From Pseudomonas sp. GOM6 (GTDB lineage Bacteria > Pseudomonadota > Gammaproteobacteria > Pseudomonadales > Pseudomonadaceae), in contig NZ_JARPUS010000006.1 in assembly GCF_029537485.1 (NCBI RefSeq), forward strand, positions 186,001 to 250,000: a stretch of DNA of 64,000 nt, given 5' to 3'. The notes beneath the pieces are model-generated. The model had not been told where the DNA came from. It made no database searches and worked only from the letters and a program-made list of their open reading frames with translations. Shown piece by piece: positions 17,973 through 25,966 of the stretch. A program made the position numbers and the translations under genes. Every line of letters begins with the position of its first letter. The stretch's first letter is position 1.

Positions 17973-19949
17973 GTGAACACGGAAAACCATTCCCAGACGG
18001 CCGCCTTTCTCTGGTCGATTGCCGACCTGTTGCGCGGTGACTTCAAGCAGTCGCAGTACGGCCGCATCATTCTGCCGTTCACCCTGCTGCGGCGGATGGA
18101 ATGTGTGCTGGAGCCGACCAAGGAAGCGGTGATCCGTGAGTCCTATGCGCAGGAAGGCCGGCCTGATCTGGTGCGTGAGCGGCTGTTGCTGCGAGCGGCC
18201 GGGCAGCAGTTCTTCAATGCCTCCAAGCTGACCCTGGGCACGCTGTCCGACACCCAGACCGCCGCCGACCTGATGAGCTACGTGCAGTCCTTCAGTAAGG
18301 ACGCCCGCGAGATCTTCGAGCACTTCCACTTTGAAGACTTCGTGCAGCAGCTCGCCGCCGCCAACCTGCTGTATCAGGTGGTGCAACGCTTTGCCGCCAC
18401 CGACCTGAGCCCCGAGCGCATCAGCAACTTCGGCATGGGCATCATCTTCGAAGAGCTGATCCGCAAGTTCGCGGAAAGCTCCAACGAAACCGCCGGGGAA
18501 CACTTCACCCCGCGCGATATCGTGCATCTGACCACATCCTTGGTGATCACCGGGCAGGACGACAAGCTCAAGCCCAACAGCATCGTTACCATTTACGACC
18601 CGACTGCCGGCACCGGCGGTTTTCTCTCCGAGGGCGACGAGTACATTCAGTCCATCAGCCAGCAGGTCACCGTGTCGCTGCATGGCCAGGAGCTGAACCC
18701 CGAGTCCTACGCCATCTGCAAGGCGGATATGCTGATCAAGGGCCAGGACGTTTCCAACATCAAGTTGGGCAACACCCTGTCCGACGACCAACTGGCCGAC
18801 AACCGCTTCGACTTCATGCTCAGCAACCCGCCGTTCGGCGTGGAGTGGAAGAAGGTGCAGAAGCAGATCACCGACGAGCACACCGACAAGGGCTTCAACG
18901 GCCGCTTCGGCCCGGGCCTGCCGCGTGTGTCCGATGGCTCGCTGCTGTTCCTGCTGCACCTGGTCAGCAAGATGCGTGACCCGCGTGAAGGTGGCTCGCG
19001 CATCGGCATCATCCTCAACGGCTCGCCGCTGTTTACCGGCGGCGCCGGCTCGGGCGAGTCGGAGATTCGCCGCTACCTGCTGCAGAACGATCTGGTCGAA
19101 GCCATCATCGCCCTGCCCACCGACATGTTCTACAACACCGGCATCGCTACCTATGTGTGGGTGCTGAGCAACCACAAGGCCGCCGTGCGCCAGGGCAAGG
19201 TGCAGCTGATCGACGGCAGCCAGCACTTTGCCAAAATGCGCAAGTCGCTGGGCAGCAAGCGCCAGTACCTCACCGAGGAGCAGATCGACCAACTGGTGCG
19301 CCTGTATGGCCGCTTCGATGAAACGCCGCAGAGCAAGATCTTCCCCGTTGAAGCCTTCGGCTACCGGCGCATCACCGTCGAGCGTCCGCTGCGCCTGAAC
19401 TTCCAGACCAGTGCCGAGCGCATCGCCAAGGTGCTTGAAGAAAAAGCCATCGAGAAGCTCGAAGCCCCGGCCCGCCAGCGCCTGATCGAAGCCCTGCAGG
19501 CCATGGACGCCAGCGTGCTGCACCGCAACCGCGAGCAGTTCAGCAAGCTGCTGAAGAAGGCGCTCAACACTCGCGACGTATTCCCCAGCACGCCCGAGCT
19601 GAAGGCCATCCTCAACGCCCTGAGCGAGCGCGACCCCGAGGCTGATATCTGCATGGTTAAAGGCCAGCCGGAAGCCGATGCCGGCCTGCGCGACAACGAG
19701 AACGTGCCGTTGGGCGAGTCGGTGGTCGACTACTTCGAACGCGAAGTGAAACCCCATGTGCCGGACGCCTGGATCGACGAAAGCAAGCGCGATGAGCAGG
19801 ATGGCGAGGTCGGTGTGGTCGGCTTCGAGATTCCCTTCAACCGCCACTTCTATGTGTTCCAGCCACCGCGTCCGCTGGAAGAAATCGACCGCGACCTTAA
19901 AGCCTGCACCGACCGTATCAAGCAGATGATTGAGGGGTTGTCGGCATGA
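17973..19949 (+). CDS. hsdM: Type I restriction-modification methyltransferase subunit HsdM
   Basis: This is a 658-residue N6-adenine methyltransferase. An N-terminal helical HsdM domain (about 10-150) precedes the catalytic domain, with the AdoMet motif DPTAGTGGF near residue 209 and catalytic NPPF near 285 (SNPPFGVEW). It is longer than the classical ~520-residue HsdM and has an extra C-terminal part, as in the subfamily whose HsdM ends in an [21 protein letters not shown] helix. The GTG start is supported by AGGAG 7 bases upstream. The stop overlaps the hsdS start (ATGA). With HsdS it methylates the host site. Confidence 0.95.
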   Translation: MNTENHSQTAAFLWSIADLLRGDFKQSQYGRIILPFTLLRRMECVLEPTKEAVIRESYAQEGRPDLVRERLLLRAAGQQFFNASKLTLGTLSDTQTAADLMSYVQSFSKDAREIFEHFHFEDFVQQLAAANLLYQVVQRFAATDLSPERISNFGMGIIFEELIRKFAESSNETAGEHFTPRDIVHLTTSLVITGQDDKLKPNSIVTIYDPTAGTGGFLSEGDEYIQSISQQVTVSLHGQELNPESYAICKADMLIKGQDVSNIKLGNTLSDDQLADNRFDFMLSNPPFGVEWKKVQKQITDEHTDKGFNGRFGPGLPRVSDGSLLFLLHLVSKMRDPREGGSRIGIILNGSPLFTGGAGSGESEIRRYLLQNDLVEAIIALPTDMFYNTGIATYVWVLSNHKAAVRQGKVQLIDGSQHFAKMRKSLGSKRQYLTEEQIDQLVRLYGRFDETPQSKIFPVEAFGYRRITVERPLRLNFQTSAERIAKVLEEKAIEKLEAPARQRLIEALQAMDASVLHRNREQFSKLLKKALNTRDVFPSTPELKAILNALSERDPEADICMVKGQPEADAGLRDNENVPLGESVVDYFEREVKPHVPDAWIDESKRDEQDGEVGVVGFEIPFNRHFYVFQPPRPLEEIDRDLKACTDRIKQMIEGLSA

Positions 19950-21385
19950 CAAATTTGTCGGGAGCAAATTTGAACAACGGCTCCGCCGTTGGCCCGCAGG
20001 GCGAGGGCAGTGACAGCCCGAGTAGGTTTTCGACGTATCCGGCGTACAAGGATTCCGGGGTCGAGTGGTTAGAACAGGTGCCCGATCATTGGTGCAGCGT
20101 TCCCATTAAGTACATGGCGCTTGAGCGTAATTCATTGTTCTTGGATGGTGACTGGATTGAGAGCAAAGATATTTCGTCCGATGGGATTCGCTACATAACA
20201 ACAGGGAACGTCGGCGAGGGTGCTTATAAAGAGCAAGGCGCTGGATTTATTTCTGAAGAAACTTTCCATGCACTTGGATGCACAGAGGTTTACGAGGGTG
20301 ACGTTCTGGTCTCTCGTTTGAACAACCCTATCGGGCGTGCCTGCGTGGTTCCAGACCTCGGCGGGAGAGTGGTCACCTCTGTAGATAACGTGATTTTTAG
20401 GCCGGACTCAAAGTTCGATAAGAAATTCATCGTTTATCTCTTCAGTAGCGAAGAGTATTTCAAGCACACAAGCAATCTTGCTCGTGGTGCCACGATGCAG
20501 CGTATTAGTCGTGGGCTTTTAGGCAACATTCGAGTTGTTACTCCTTCGCTTGAAGAACAAACCCAAATCGCCCGCTTCCTCGACCACGAAACCGCCCGCA
20601 TCGACGCGCTGATCGAAGAGCAGCAGCGCCTGATCGAACTGCTCAAGGAAAAGCGCCAGGCCGTAATCTCCCACGCCGTCACCAAAGGTCTCGACCCGAC
20701 GGTGCCGATGAAAGACTCCGGCGTGGAGTGGCTGGGCGAGGTGCCGGCGCATTGGGTAGTAGGCAGGGCGAAGCTTGTATCTGACATATTCGTGCCTCAG
20801 CGAAACAAGCCAGAGCTCAACGATAGTGAAGGTATTCCGTGGGTAACGATGGAGGATATGAACGGCGGATATATCTCGGCGACGAACCTTAAAGTCACAG
20901 AGCCTGCTGCCCGTGAGGCAGGCTCTAAAGTGCTCAAAAAAGGTGCTGTCATTGCAAGCTGTGTCGGACGCTTCGGGATAGTTGCAATCAACGCTGTTGA
21001 TGTTGTTATCAATCAACAGCTTCAAGCTTTTGAGCCCAGAAAAATTAAGGCTGAGTACCTGAGAAGTATCGTCTCGCTATCAAAAGAGTATTTTGAGCTG
21101 ATTGGCACTGCGGCAACACTGGTTTATGTGAATCAGCAGGGCTTTGAAAACCTTCCAGTGTTGGTTCCTTCTGCCGACGAGCAAGAGTCAATTTGTTTAT
21201 ATGTCGATGAGGCAAATGCTCGATTTGATGCATTACTTTCGCAATCGTTCGAGTCGATACAGTTACTCCAAGAACGCCGCTCCGCCCTCATCTCCGCCGC
21301 CGTCACTGGCAAAATCGACGTACGTGGCTGGCAGCCACCGGCCAGCACCCAAGCCCCCGAATTAGCAGTAGCAGAGGCCGTGTAA
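19946..21385 (+). CDS. hsdS: Type I restriction-modification specificity subunit HsdS
   Basis: The 479-residue protein has two target-recognition domains (about 40-200 and 255-425), each starting with YKDSGVEWL or [16 protein letters not shown]. Each is followed by a conserved helical region ([20 protein letters not shown] and a C-terminal counterpart ending [20 protein letters not shown]). It sets the DNA sequence recognised by the HsdM/HsdR complex. The two recognition domains are distinctly AT-richer than the conserved helices, as expected where domains are swapped between strains. It overlaps hsdM by 4 bases and hsdR by 1. Confidence 0.95.
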   Translation: MTNLSGANLNNGSAVGPQGEGSDSPSRFSTYPAYKDSGVEWLEQVPDHWCSVPIKYMALERNSLFLDGDWIESKDISSDGIRYITTGNVGEGAYKEQGAGFISEETFHALGCTEVYEGDVLVSRLNNPIGRACVVPDLGGRVVTSVDNVIFRPDSKFDKKFIVYLFSSEEYFKHTSNLARGATMQRISRGLLGNIRVVTPSLEEQTQIARFLDHETARIDALIEEQQRLIELLKEKRQAVISHAVTKGLDPTVPMKDSGVEWLGEVPAHWVVGRAKLVSDIFVPQRNKPELNDSEGIPWVTMEDMNGGYISATNLKVTEPAAREAGSKVLKKGAVIASCVGRFGIVAINAVDVVINQQLQAFEPRKIKAEYLRSIVSLSKEYFELIGTAATLVYVNQQGFENLPVLVPSADEQESICLYVDEANARFDALLSQSFESIQLLQERRSALISAAVTGKIDVRGWQPPASTQAPELAVAEAV

Positions 21386-24300
21386 TGGCAGACAGCAAGG
21401 AAGCACAATTCCAGCAGGACATCATCACCGCCATGGTCGCCCAGGGCTGGCTCACCGGCCCGGCCAGCGGCTATGACCGGCGCACGGCGCTGTATACCGA
21501 GGATTTTCTCGGTTACTTCAAGGAGGCCTGGCCGGAGCGTTGGGACAAGTTCGCCAAGGCCAACCCGAACAAGCCTGAAGACGTGCTGGTGCAAAAGCTG
21601 GTGCGCGAGCTGGAGCAGGACGGCACCCTGGATGTGCTGCGCCATGGCTTCAAGCTACCGGGGGTGAAGATTGAGGTGTGCAGCTTCAAGCCTGACCACG
21701 GCATGAACCCGGACACCCTCAAGCGCTACCAGTGCAACCGCCTGCGCGTGGTGCCGGAGGTGTCCTATTCGCCCCATTACCGTGAGGGGGAGTACAACCC
21801 GCGTCTGGATCTGGTGCTGTTCGTCAACGGCATCCCCGTCGCCACGCTGGAGCTGAAAAGCGAGTTCAAGCAGAGCGTGGAAAACGCCAAGCGCCAGTAC
21901 CGCTACGACCGCCCGGTGAAAGACCCGCTGACGCGCAAGCCCGAGCCGCTCTTGAGCTTCAAGCGCGGCGCGCTGGTGCACTTTGCCGTGAGCCAGGATG
22001 AGGTGGCGATGACCACCAAACTGGCTGGCAAGGACACCTTCTTCCTGCCGTTCAACCTCGGCAGCCTCGACGGCGGCGCCGGCAACCCGCCCGCACCGGA
22101 TGACAGCCAGTACGCCACCGGCTACCTGTGGCAGCGGCTGTTCCAGCCGGATGCCTGGCTCAAGGTGCTGGGCCGCTTCCTGCACCTGCAGAAGAGCGTT
22201 AAAGAGGATGCCGACGGCAAGCGCGTTACCAAGGAAACCCTGATCTTCCCGCGCTACCACCAGTGGGAAGTGGTCAACTCGCTGATCGAGACCACCCGCG
22301 CCGAAGGCCCGGGCAGGCGTTACCTGATCCAGCACAGCGCAGGCTCGGGCAAGTCCAACTCGATTGCCTGGACGGCGCATCAACTGGCCTCGCTCTACGA
22401 TGCCGAGGGCCAGCGCCTGTTCAACTCGGTGATCGTGATTACCGACCGCACCGTGCTAGACAAACAACTGCAGGACACCATCTACCAGTTCGAGCACGCC
22501 CAGGGCGTGGTCAAGTGCATCACCCGTGATATCGGCAGCCAGAGCAAGTCCGAGCAACTGGCCGAGGCGCTGGCCGAGCAGACGCGCATCATCATCGTCA
22601 CCATCCAGACCTTCCCGGCGCTGTTCGATGCCCTGGACAAGTACCCCAAGCTGGCCAGCGGCCGCTATGCAGTGATCGCCGACGAGGCGCATTCCTCGCA
22701 GACCGGCTCATCGGCCAGCAAGCTCAAGCAGATTCTCGGCAGCGATGCTGTTGTTGGAAACGAAGGGGAGGCTGAGGAAATCAGCGCCGAAGAGCTGCTG
22801 GACGCCGCCGTGGCCGCCCGTGCGCCCAACGAACGCATCAGCTACTACGCCTTTACCGCCACGCCCAAGGCCAAGACCCTGGAGCTGTTTGGTCGCCCAG
22901 CCAACCCGGCGTTGCCGGCGAGCGCCGACAACAAGCCCGAGGCGTTCCACCTGTATTCCATGCGCCAGGCCATCGAGGAAGGCTTCATCCTTGATGTGCT
23001 GCAGAACTACACCACCTACAGCACCGCCTGGAAGATCGCCCACGCGGACGGCGACGACGAGGAAGTGGATTCGAAGAAGGCGCGCATGAAGCTGGCGCGC
23101 TGGGTGCGCCTGCATCCGTACAACATCAGCCAGAAGGTGGAGGTGATCGTCGAGCACTTCCGCGCCAATATCCGTCATCTGCTGGGCGGCCAGGCCAAGG
23201 CCATGGTTGTCACCAGCAGCCGGCAGGAGGCGGTGCGCTACCAGTTGGCAGTGCATGCCTATGTGAAGCAGATGGGCTACACCGATGTGCACCCGCTGGT
23301 GGCTTTCTCCGGCAGCGTATTGCCGGACGGGGTGATCCCCGAAGAGGTGACGGAAAGCAGTAGCCTGCTCAACCCCGGCCTGAACGGGCGCGACCTGGCG
23401 GAAGCCTTCGACACCCAGGACTTCAACGTGATGATCGCCGCCAACAAGTACCAGACCGGCTTCGATCAGCCCAAGCTGTGCGCCATGTACGTGGACAAGA
23501 AGCTGCAAGGCGTGGACTGCGTGCAAACCCTGTCGCGCCTGAACCGTACCTTTGGCGACAGCAAGCCGACCTTCATCCTCGACTTCTTCAACGATCCCCA
23601 GGACATTCTCGACGCCTTCCTGCCGTACTACACCAAGGCCGAGCTGACCGATGTGACCGACCCGCAGCTCATCTATGACCTGCAGAAGAAGCTGGATGCC
23701 GAGGGCATTTACCACTGGGAGGAAGTGACGGCGTTCGCCCTGGCCTTCTTCGACCCCAGGGCCGCCGCCAGCAAGCTCAGTTACTACTGCGCGCCGGCTA
23801 GGGAGCGCTTTGCCAAGCGCTACAAGCTGGCCCAGGAATCTCGCCAGCACGCGCTGGACTTCAAGCGTACCGCCGAGCAGAACGGCGACAGCGCCGGCCT
23901 GAAAAAGGCCGAGGCGGCCGTGAAGGAAGCCGGCGAGCAGGTGGATCAGCTCGATCTGTTCAAGAAGAACCTGCAGAGCTTCGTGCGCCTGTACGAGTTC
24001 CTCTCGCAGATCATCCCCTATGAGGATCGCGAGCTGGAGCAGCTGTGCGTGTATGCCAAGCACCTGTACCCGCTGCTGCGCGTGGATCGCCTGGAGCAGG
24101 AAGACGTAGACGTAGGCGAGCTGCAACTGACCCACTATCGCCTGACCAAGCGCGCCGAGCACCAGCTGCGCTTGAGTGAGGAGCAAGGCGATTACGGCCT
24201 CGATCCGGCTACAGGGCTCGGCAGCGGCAAACCCCATGACCCGGAGAAGAAACGGCTATCGGAAATCATCGAGGCGCTGAACGATATCTTCGGTGCCGAG

Positions 24301-24576
24301 GTGAGCGACGATAACAAGCTCCACTACACCAATGGCATTGTCGGTCGTCTGAGCAAGGACGAAGCGCTGATGGCACAGGTCAATAGCCACTCTCCCGAGC
24401 AGGTGATGCACGGTCTGTTTCCCAAGCGGGTCGAGGACATGGTGCTGGATGCCATGACCGACCACGAGAAGCTGTCACTGGAAGTGCTGGATAACGAGAC
24501 CAAGAGTCGGGCGTTTGCGCTGGTGATCTTGAAGATGCTGACGTCACTACCAGGTTCGTCTGCTGCAAATTTGTAG
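21385..24576 (+). CDS. hsdR: Type I restriction endonuclease subunit HsdR
   Basis: The 1063-residue motor nuclease has an N-terminal PD-(D/E)XK nuclease domain (LDLVLFVNGIPVATLELKSE near 141-160). Superfamily 2 translocase motifs follow: Walker A HSAGSGKSNS near 317, DEAH near 433, and motif VI-like VQTLSRLNRT near 712. A helical C-terminal domain that docks on the methyltransferase comes last. It cleaves unmodified DNA remote from the recognition site after ATP-driven translocation. The reading frame and all motifs are intact, so the system looks functional. It is the last gene of hsdMSR. Confidence 0.95.
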   Translation: MADSKEAQFQQDIITAMVAQGWLTGPASGYDRRTALYTEDFLGYFKEAWPERWDKFAKANPNKPEDVLVQKLVRELEQDGTLDVLRHGFKLPGVKIEVCSFKPDHGMNPDTLKRYQCNRLRVVPEVSYSPHYREGEYNPRLDLVLFVNGIPVATLELKSEFKQSVENAKRQYRYDRPVKDPLTRKPEPLLSFKRGALVHFAVSQDEVAMTTKLAGKDTFFLPFNLGSLDGGAGNPPAPDDSQYATGYLWQRLFQPDAWLKVLGRFLHLQKSVKEDADGKRVTKETLIFPRYHQWEVVNSLIETTRAEGPGRRYLIQHSAGSGKSNSIAWTAHQLASLYDAEGQRLFNSVIVITDRTVLDKQLQDTIYQFEHAQGVVKCITRDIGSQSKSEQLAEALAEQTRIIIVTIQTFPALFDALDKYPKLASGRYAVIADEAHSSQTGSSASKLKQILGSDAVVGNEGEAEEISAEELLDAAVAARAPNERISYYAFTATPKAKTLELFGRPANPALPASADNKPEAFHLYSMRQAIEEGFILDVLQNYTTYSTAWKIAHADGDDEEVDSKKARMKLARWVRLHPYNISQKVEVIVEHFRANIRHLLGGQAKAMVVTSSRQEAVRYQLAVHAYVKQMGYTDVHPLVAFSGSVLPDGVIPEEVTESSSLLNPGLNGRDLAEAFDTQDFNVMIAANKYQTGFDQPKLCAMYVDKKLQGVDCVQTLSRLNRTFGDSKPTFILDFFNDPQDILDAFLPYYTKAELTDVTDPQLIYDLQKKLDAEGIYHWEEVTAFALAFFDPRAAASKLSYYCAPARERFAKRYKLAQESRQHALDFKRTAEQNGDSAGLKKAEAAVKEAGEQVDQLDLFKKNLQSFVRLYEFLSQIIPYEDRELEQLCVYAKHLYPLLRVDRLEQEDVDVGELQLTHYRLTKRAEHQLRLSEEQGDYGLDPATGLGSGKPHDPEKKRLSEIIEALNDIFGAEVSDDNKLHYTNGIVGRLSKDEALMAQVNSHSPEQVMHGLFPKRVEDMVLDAMTDHEKLSLEVLDNETKSRAFALVILKMLTSLPGSSAANL

Positions 24577-24641
24577 GACTGATGGCTGCTAAATGAGCCA
24601 CCTAGTTCAGTTTTTTATCATTGCCAGTATGGGATGTTTAA

Positions 24642-25358
24642 ATGAAAGATGAAGTTATGTATCGCATTCTGAAAAATCGTACCGTTGCCGTGGCGGCGGG
24701 CTTGGCTATTGCTTTTCTGGTTTTTTTTGCAGCCTTTCTTTTTTCTTTCAAAAGTAGTTATCAATCATACTGGCAGGCAATTTCTAGAGTGCAGACCGTG
24801 GATTTCAACATGGTTGCCCATGCTTTCCCGGCCCTTGTGCGCGAGCATATTCGTGCTAATGACAAAAAATCGCTAACGCAGCTACTGGAGTCGAACTTTT
24901 CAGCCTTTACGATGGCTGTAGATATCTGTGTTGATCTGGAGTGCTCTGCGTTCAGAGAGTGGACAAGTAATCAGGGACTTACTCGCGGTGAGCTGGTCGA
25001 AATTCCGGTATTCAGAAGTGCAGCGGTACCCGTTACGGTCAGCTTCAAACATTCTTACAGCGAAAAACCGCTGGTGACAGCTGTGGTTGGGCAAGAGGTG
25101 CTGGGGAGGTTGAGGTTATATAGGAGCGAGCCGCTGGCTCTTTATGATGAGTTTTGGACGTTTGCAAAGAAAGCCCTGAGCGGCGAAGCATATGCCTCTC
25201 GGTATATCGCCTATTTTTCCAATCTGGTTTTCTCGCTGTTTTTATCTGTTTCGTTTTTTCTGTTTTTTATTCTGGTTCGAAATTACTACCTAGAAAAAAA
25301 GTTGAGGAAAGGGATTGCCATTCTTCTTCGTAAGGGGGTAATGAAGAACTATGCCTAA
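24642..25358 (+). CDS. Two-helix membrane protein with extracytoplasmic domain (gene 1 of a three-gene set)
   Basis: The 238-residue product starts MKDEVMYRILKNRTVAVAAG. One membrane helix (about 14-36) is followed by a roughly 150-residue domain between the helices with a Cys pair (ICVDLECSAF). A second helix (about 190-213, NLVFSLFLSVSFFLFFILV) leads to a short basic cytoplasmic tail. The topology resembles the input half of a sensor without its output domain. I do not recognise the family. It overlaps the next gene by 8 bases, so the products are translationally linked. Base composition is AT-rich compared with hsdR just upstream. I infer that it anchors or signals to the two downstream proteins. 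Confidence 0.6.
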   Translation: MKDEVMYRILKNRTVAVAAGLAIAFLVFFAAFLFSFKSSYQSYWQAISRVQTVDFNMVAHAFPALVREHIRANDKKSLTQLLESNFSAFTMAVDICVDLECSAFREWTSNQGLTRGELVEIPVFRSAAVPVTVSFKHSYSEKPLVTAVVGQEVLGRLRLYRSEPLALYDEFWTFAKKALSGEAYASRYIAYFSNLVFSLFLSVSFFLFFILVRNYYLEKKLRKGIAILLRKGVMKNYA

Positions 25359-25926
25359 ATCTACAGAAAAAATGTTGGAGTTGATCGCAAAGGTGGAGAG
25401 TTCCACTAGCTTGATTCGTAGCGGTAAGGATCAGGATCTTATCGACGAGCTGATTGATATGGTTGATAGTCATGATAGGGAGCTTTCTGGGGAGGAAAAT
25501 GACCTAAAAAACAGCATGGCTAAACTGAAACAGCTTTTGGAAGAATGCCAATCGGAGCGTGACTCGATTAGCTGCAAGCTAAACCAACATGCGCTTGATA
25601 AAGAGAAGATCAGAAAGCTGAAGGGCAAGCGTGTGGGCATCATCGGTGGGCATGTCTCTGATATTAGAAAAATCGAGGCCATGCTTGACCAAGATCTAGG
25701 CATCAAAAGCAAGGCTACCGCCGGAGAGGGCAGCCCGCCGCCCTACTCCATACTCAAGGAGAAGCATTGCAGCGCTGATCTGCTGATCATCTTGACGGGT
25801 TATGCAGGTCATGCGCTCACCGGTAACGCAGAACAACTCAGCAAAGAGTTCGGCATCAAGAAGATCTACGACTCTGCCGATCTGCTCAACTCGATAAAGC
25901 TTAAAGTGATCGAGGCGCTTGCTTGA
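25351..25926 (+). CDS. DUF2325-like protein with coiled coil (gene 2 of a three-gene set)
   Basis: The 191-residue protein has an N-terminal helical and coiled-coil half (about 1-90, many Glu/Lys, LKNSMAKLKQLLEECQSERD). The C-terminal half starts KGKRVGIIGGHVSDIRKIEA and continues LIILTGYAGHALTGNAEQLS. That half resembles DUF2325: GKRV..iGG, then a hydrophobic strand with a Gly/His-rich turn. DUF2325 proteins are small alpha/beta proteins of unknown biochemistry. It overlaps gene 1 by 8 bases, and its stop is 40 bases before the preferred start of gene 3. The family call is from pattern only. Confidence 0.55.
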   Translation: MPKSTEKMLELIAKVESSTSLIRSGKDQDLIDELIDMVDSHDRELSGEENDLKNSMAKLKQLLEECQSERDSISCKLNQHALDKEKIRKLKGKRVGIIGGHVSDIRKIEAMLDQDLGIKSKATAGEGSPPPYSILKEKHCSADLLIILTGYAGHALTGNAEQLSKEFGIKKIYDSADLLNSIKLKVIEALA

Positions 25927-25966
25927 TGCCTGCTTTGTGCCTTGGACGATGCTGGAAGGCTTTCCA

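Noticed and set aside
17955..19967. 670-codon minus-strand frame opposite hsdM
   Set aside because: Low-complexity antisense reading of hsdM with no recognisable domain.
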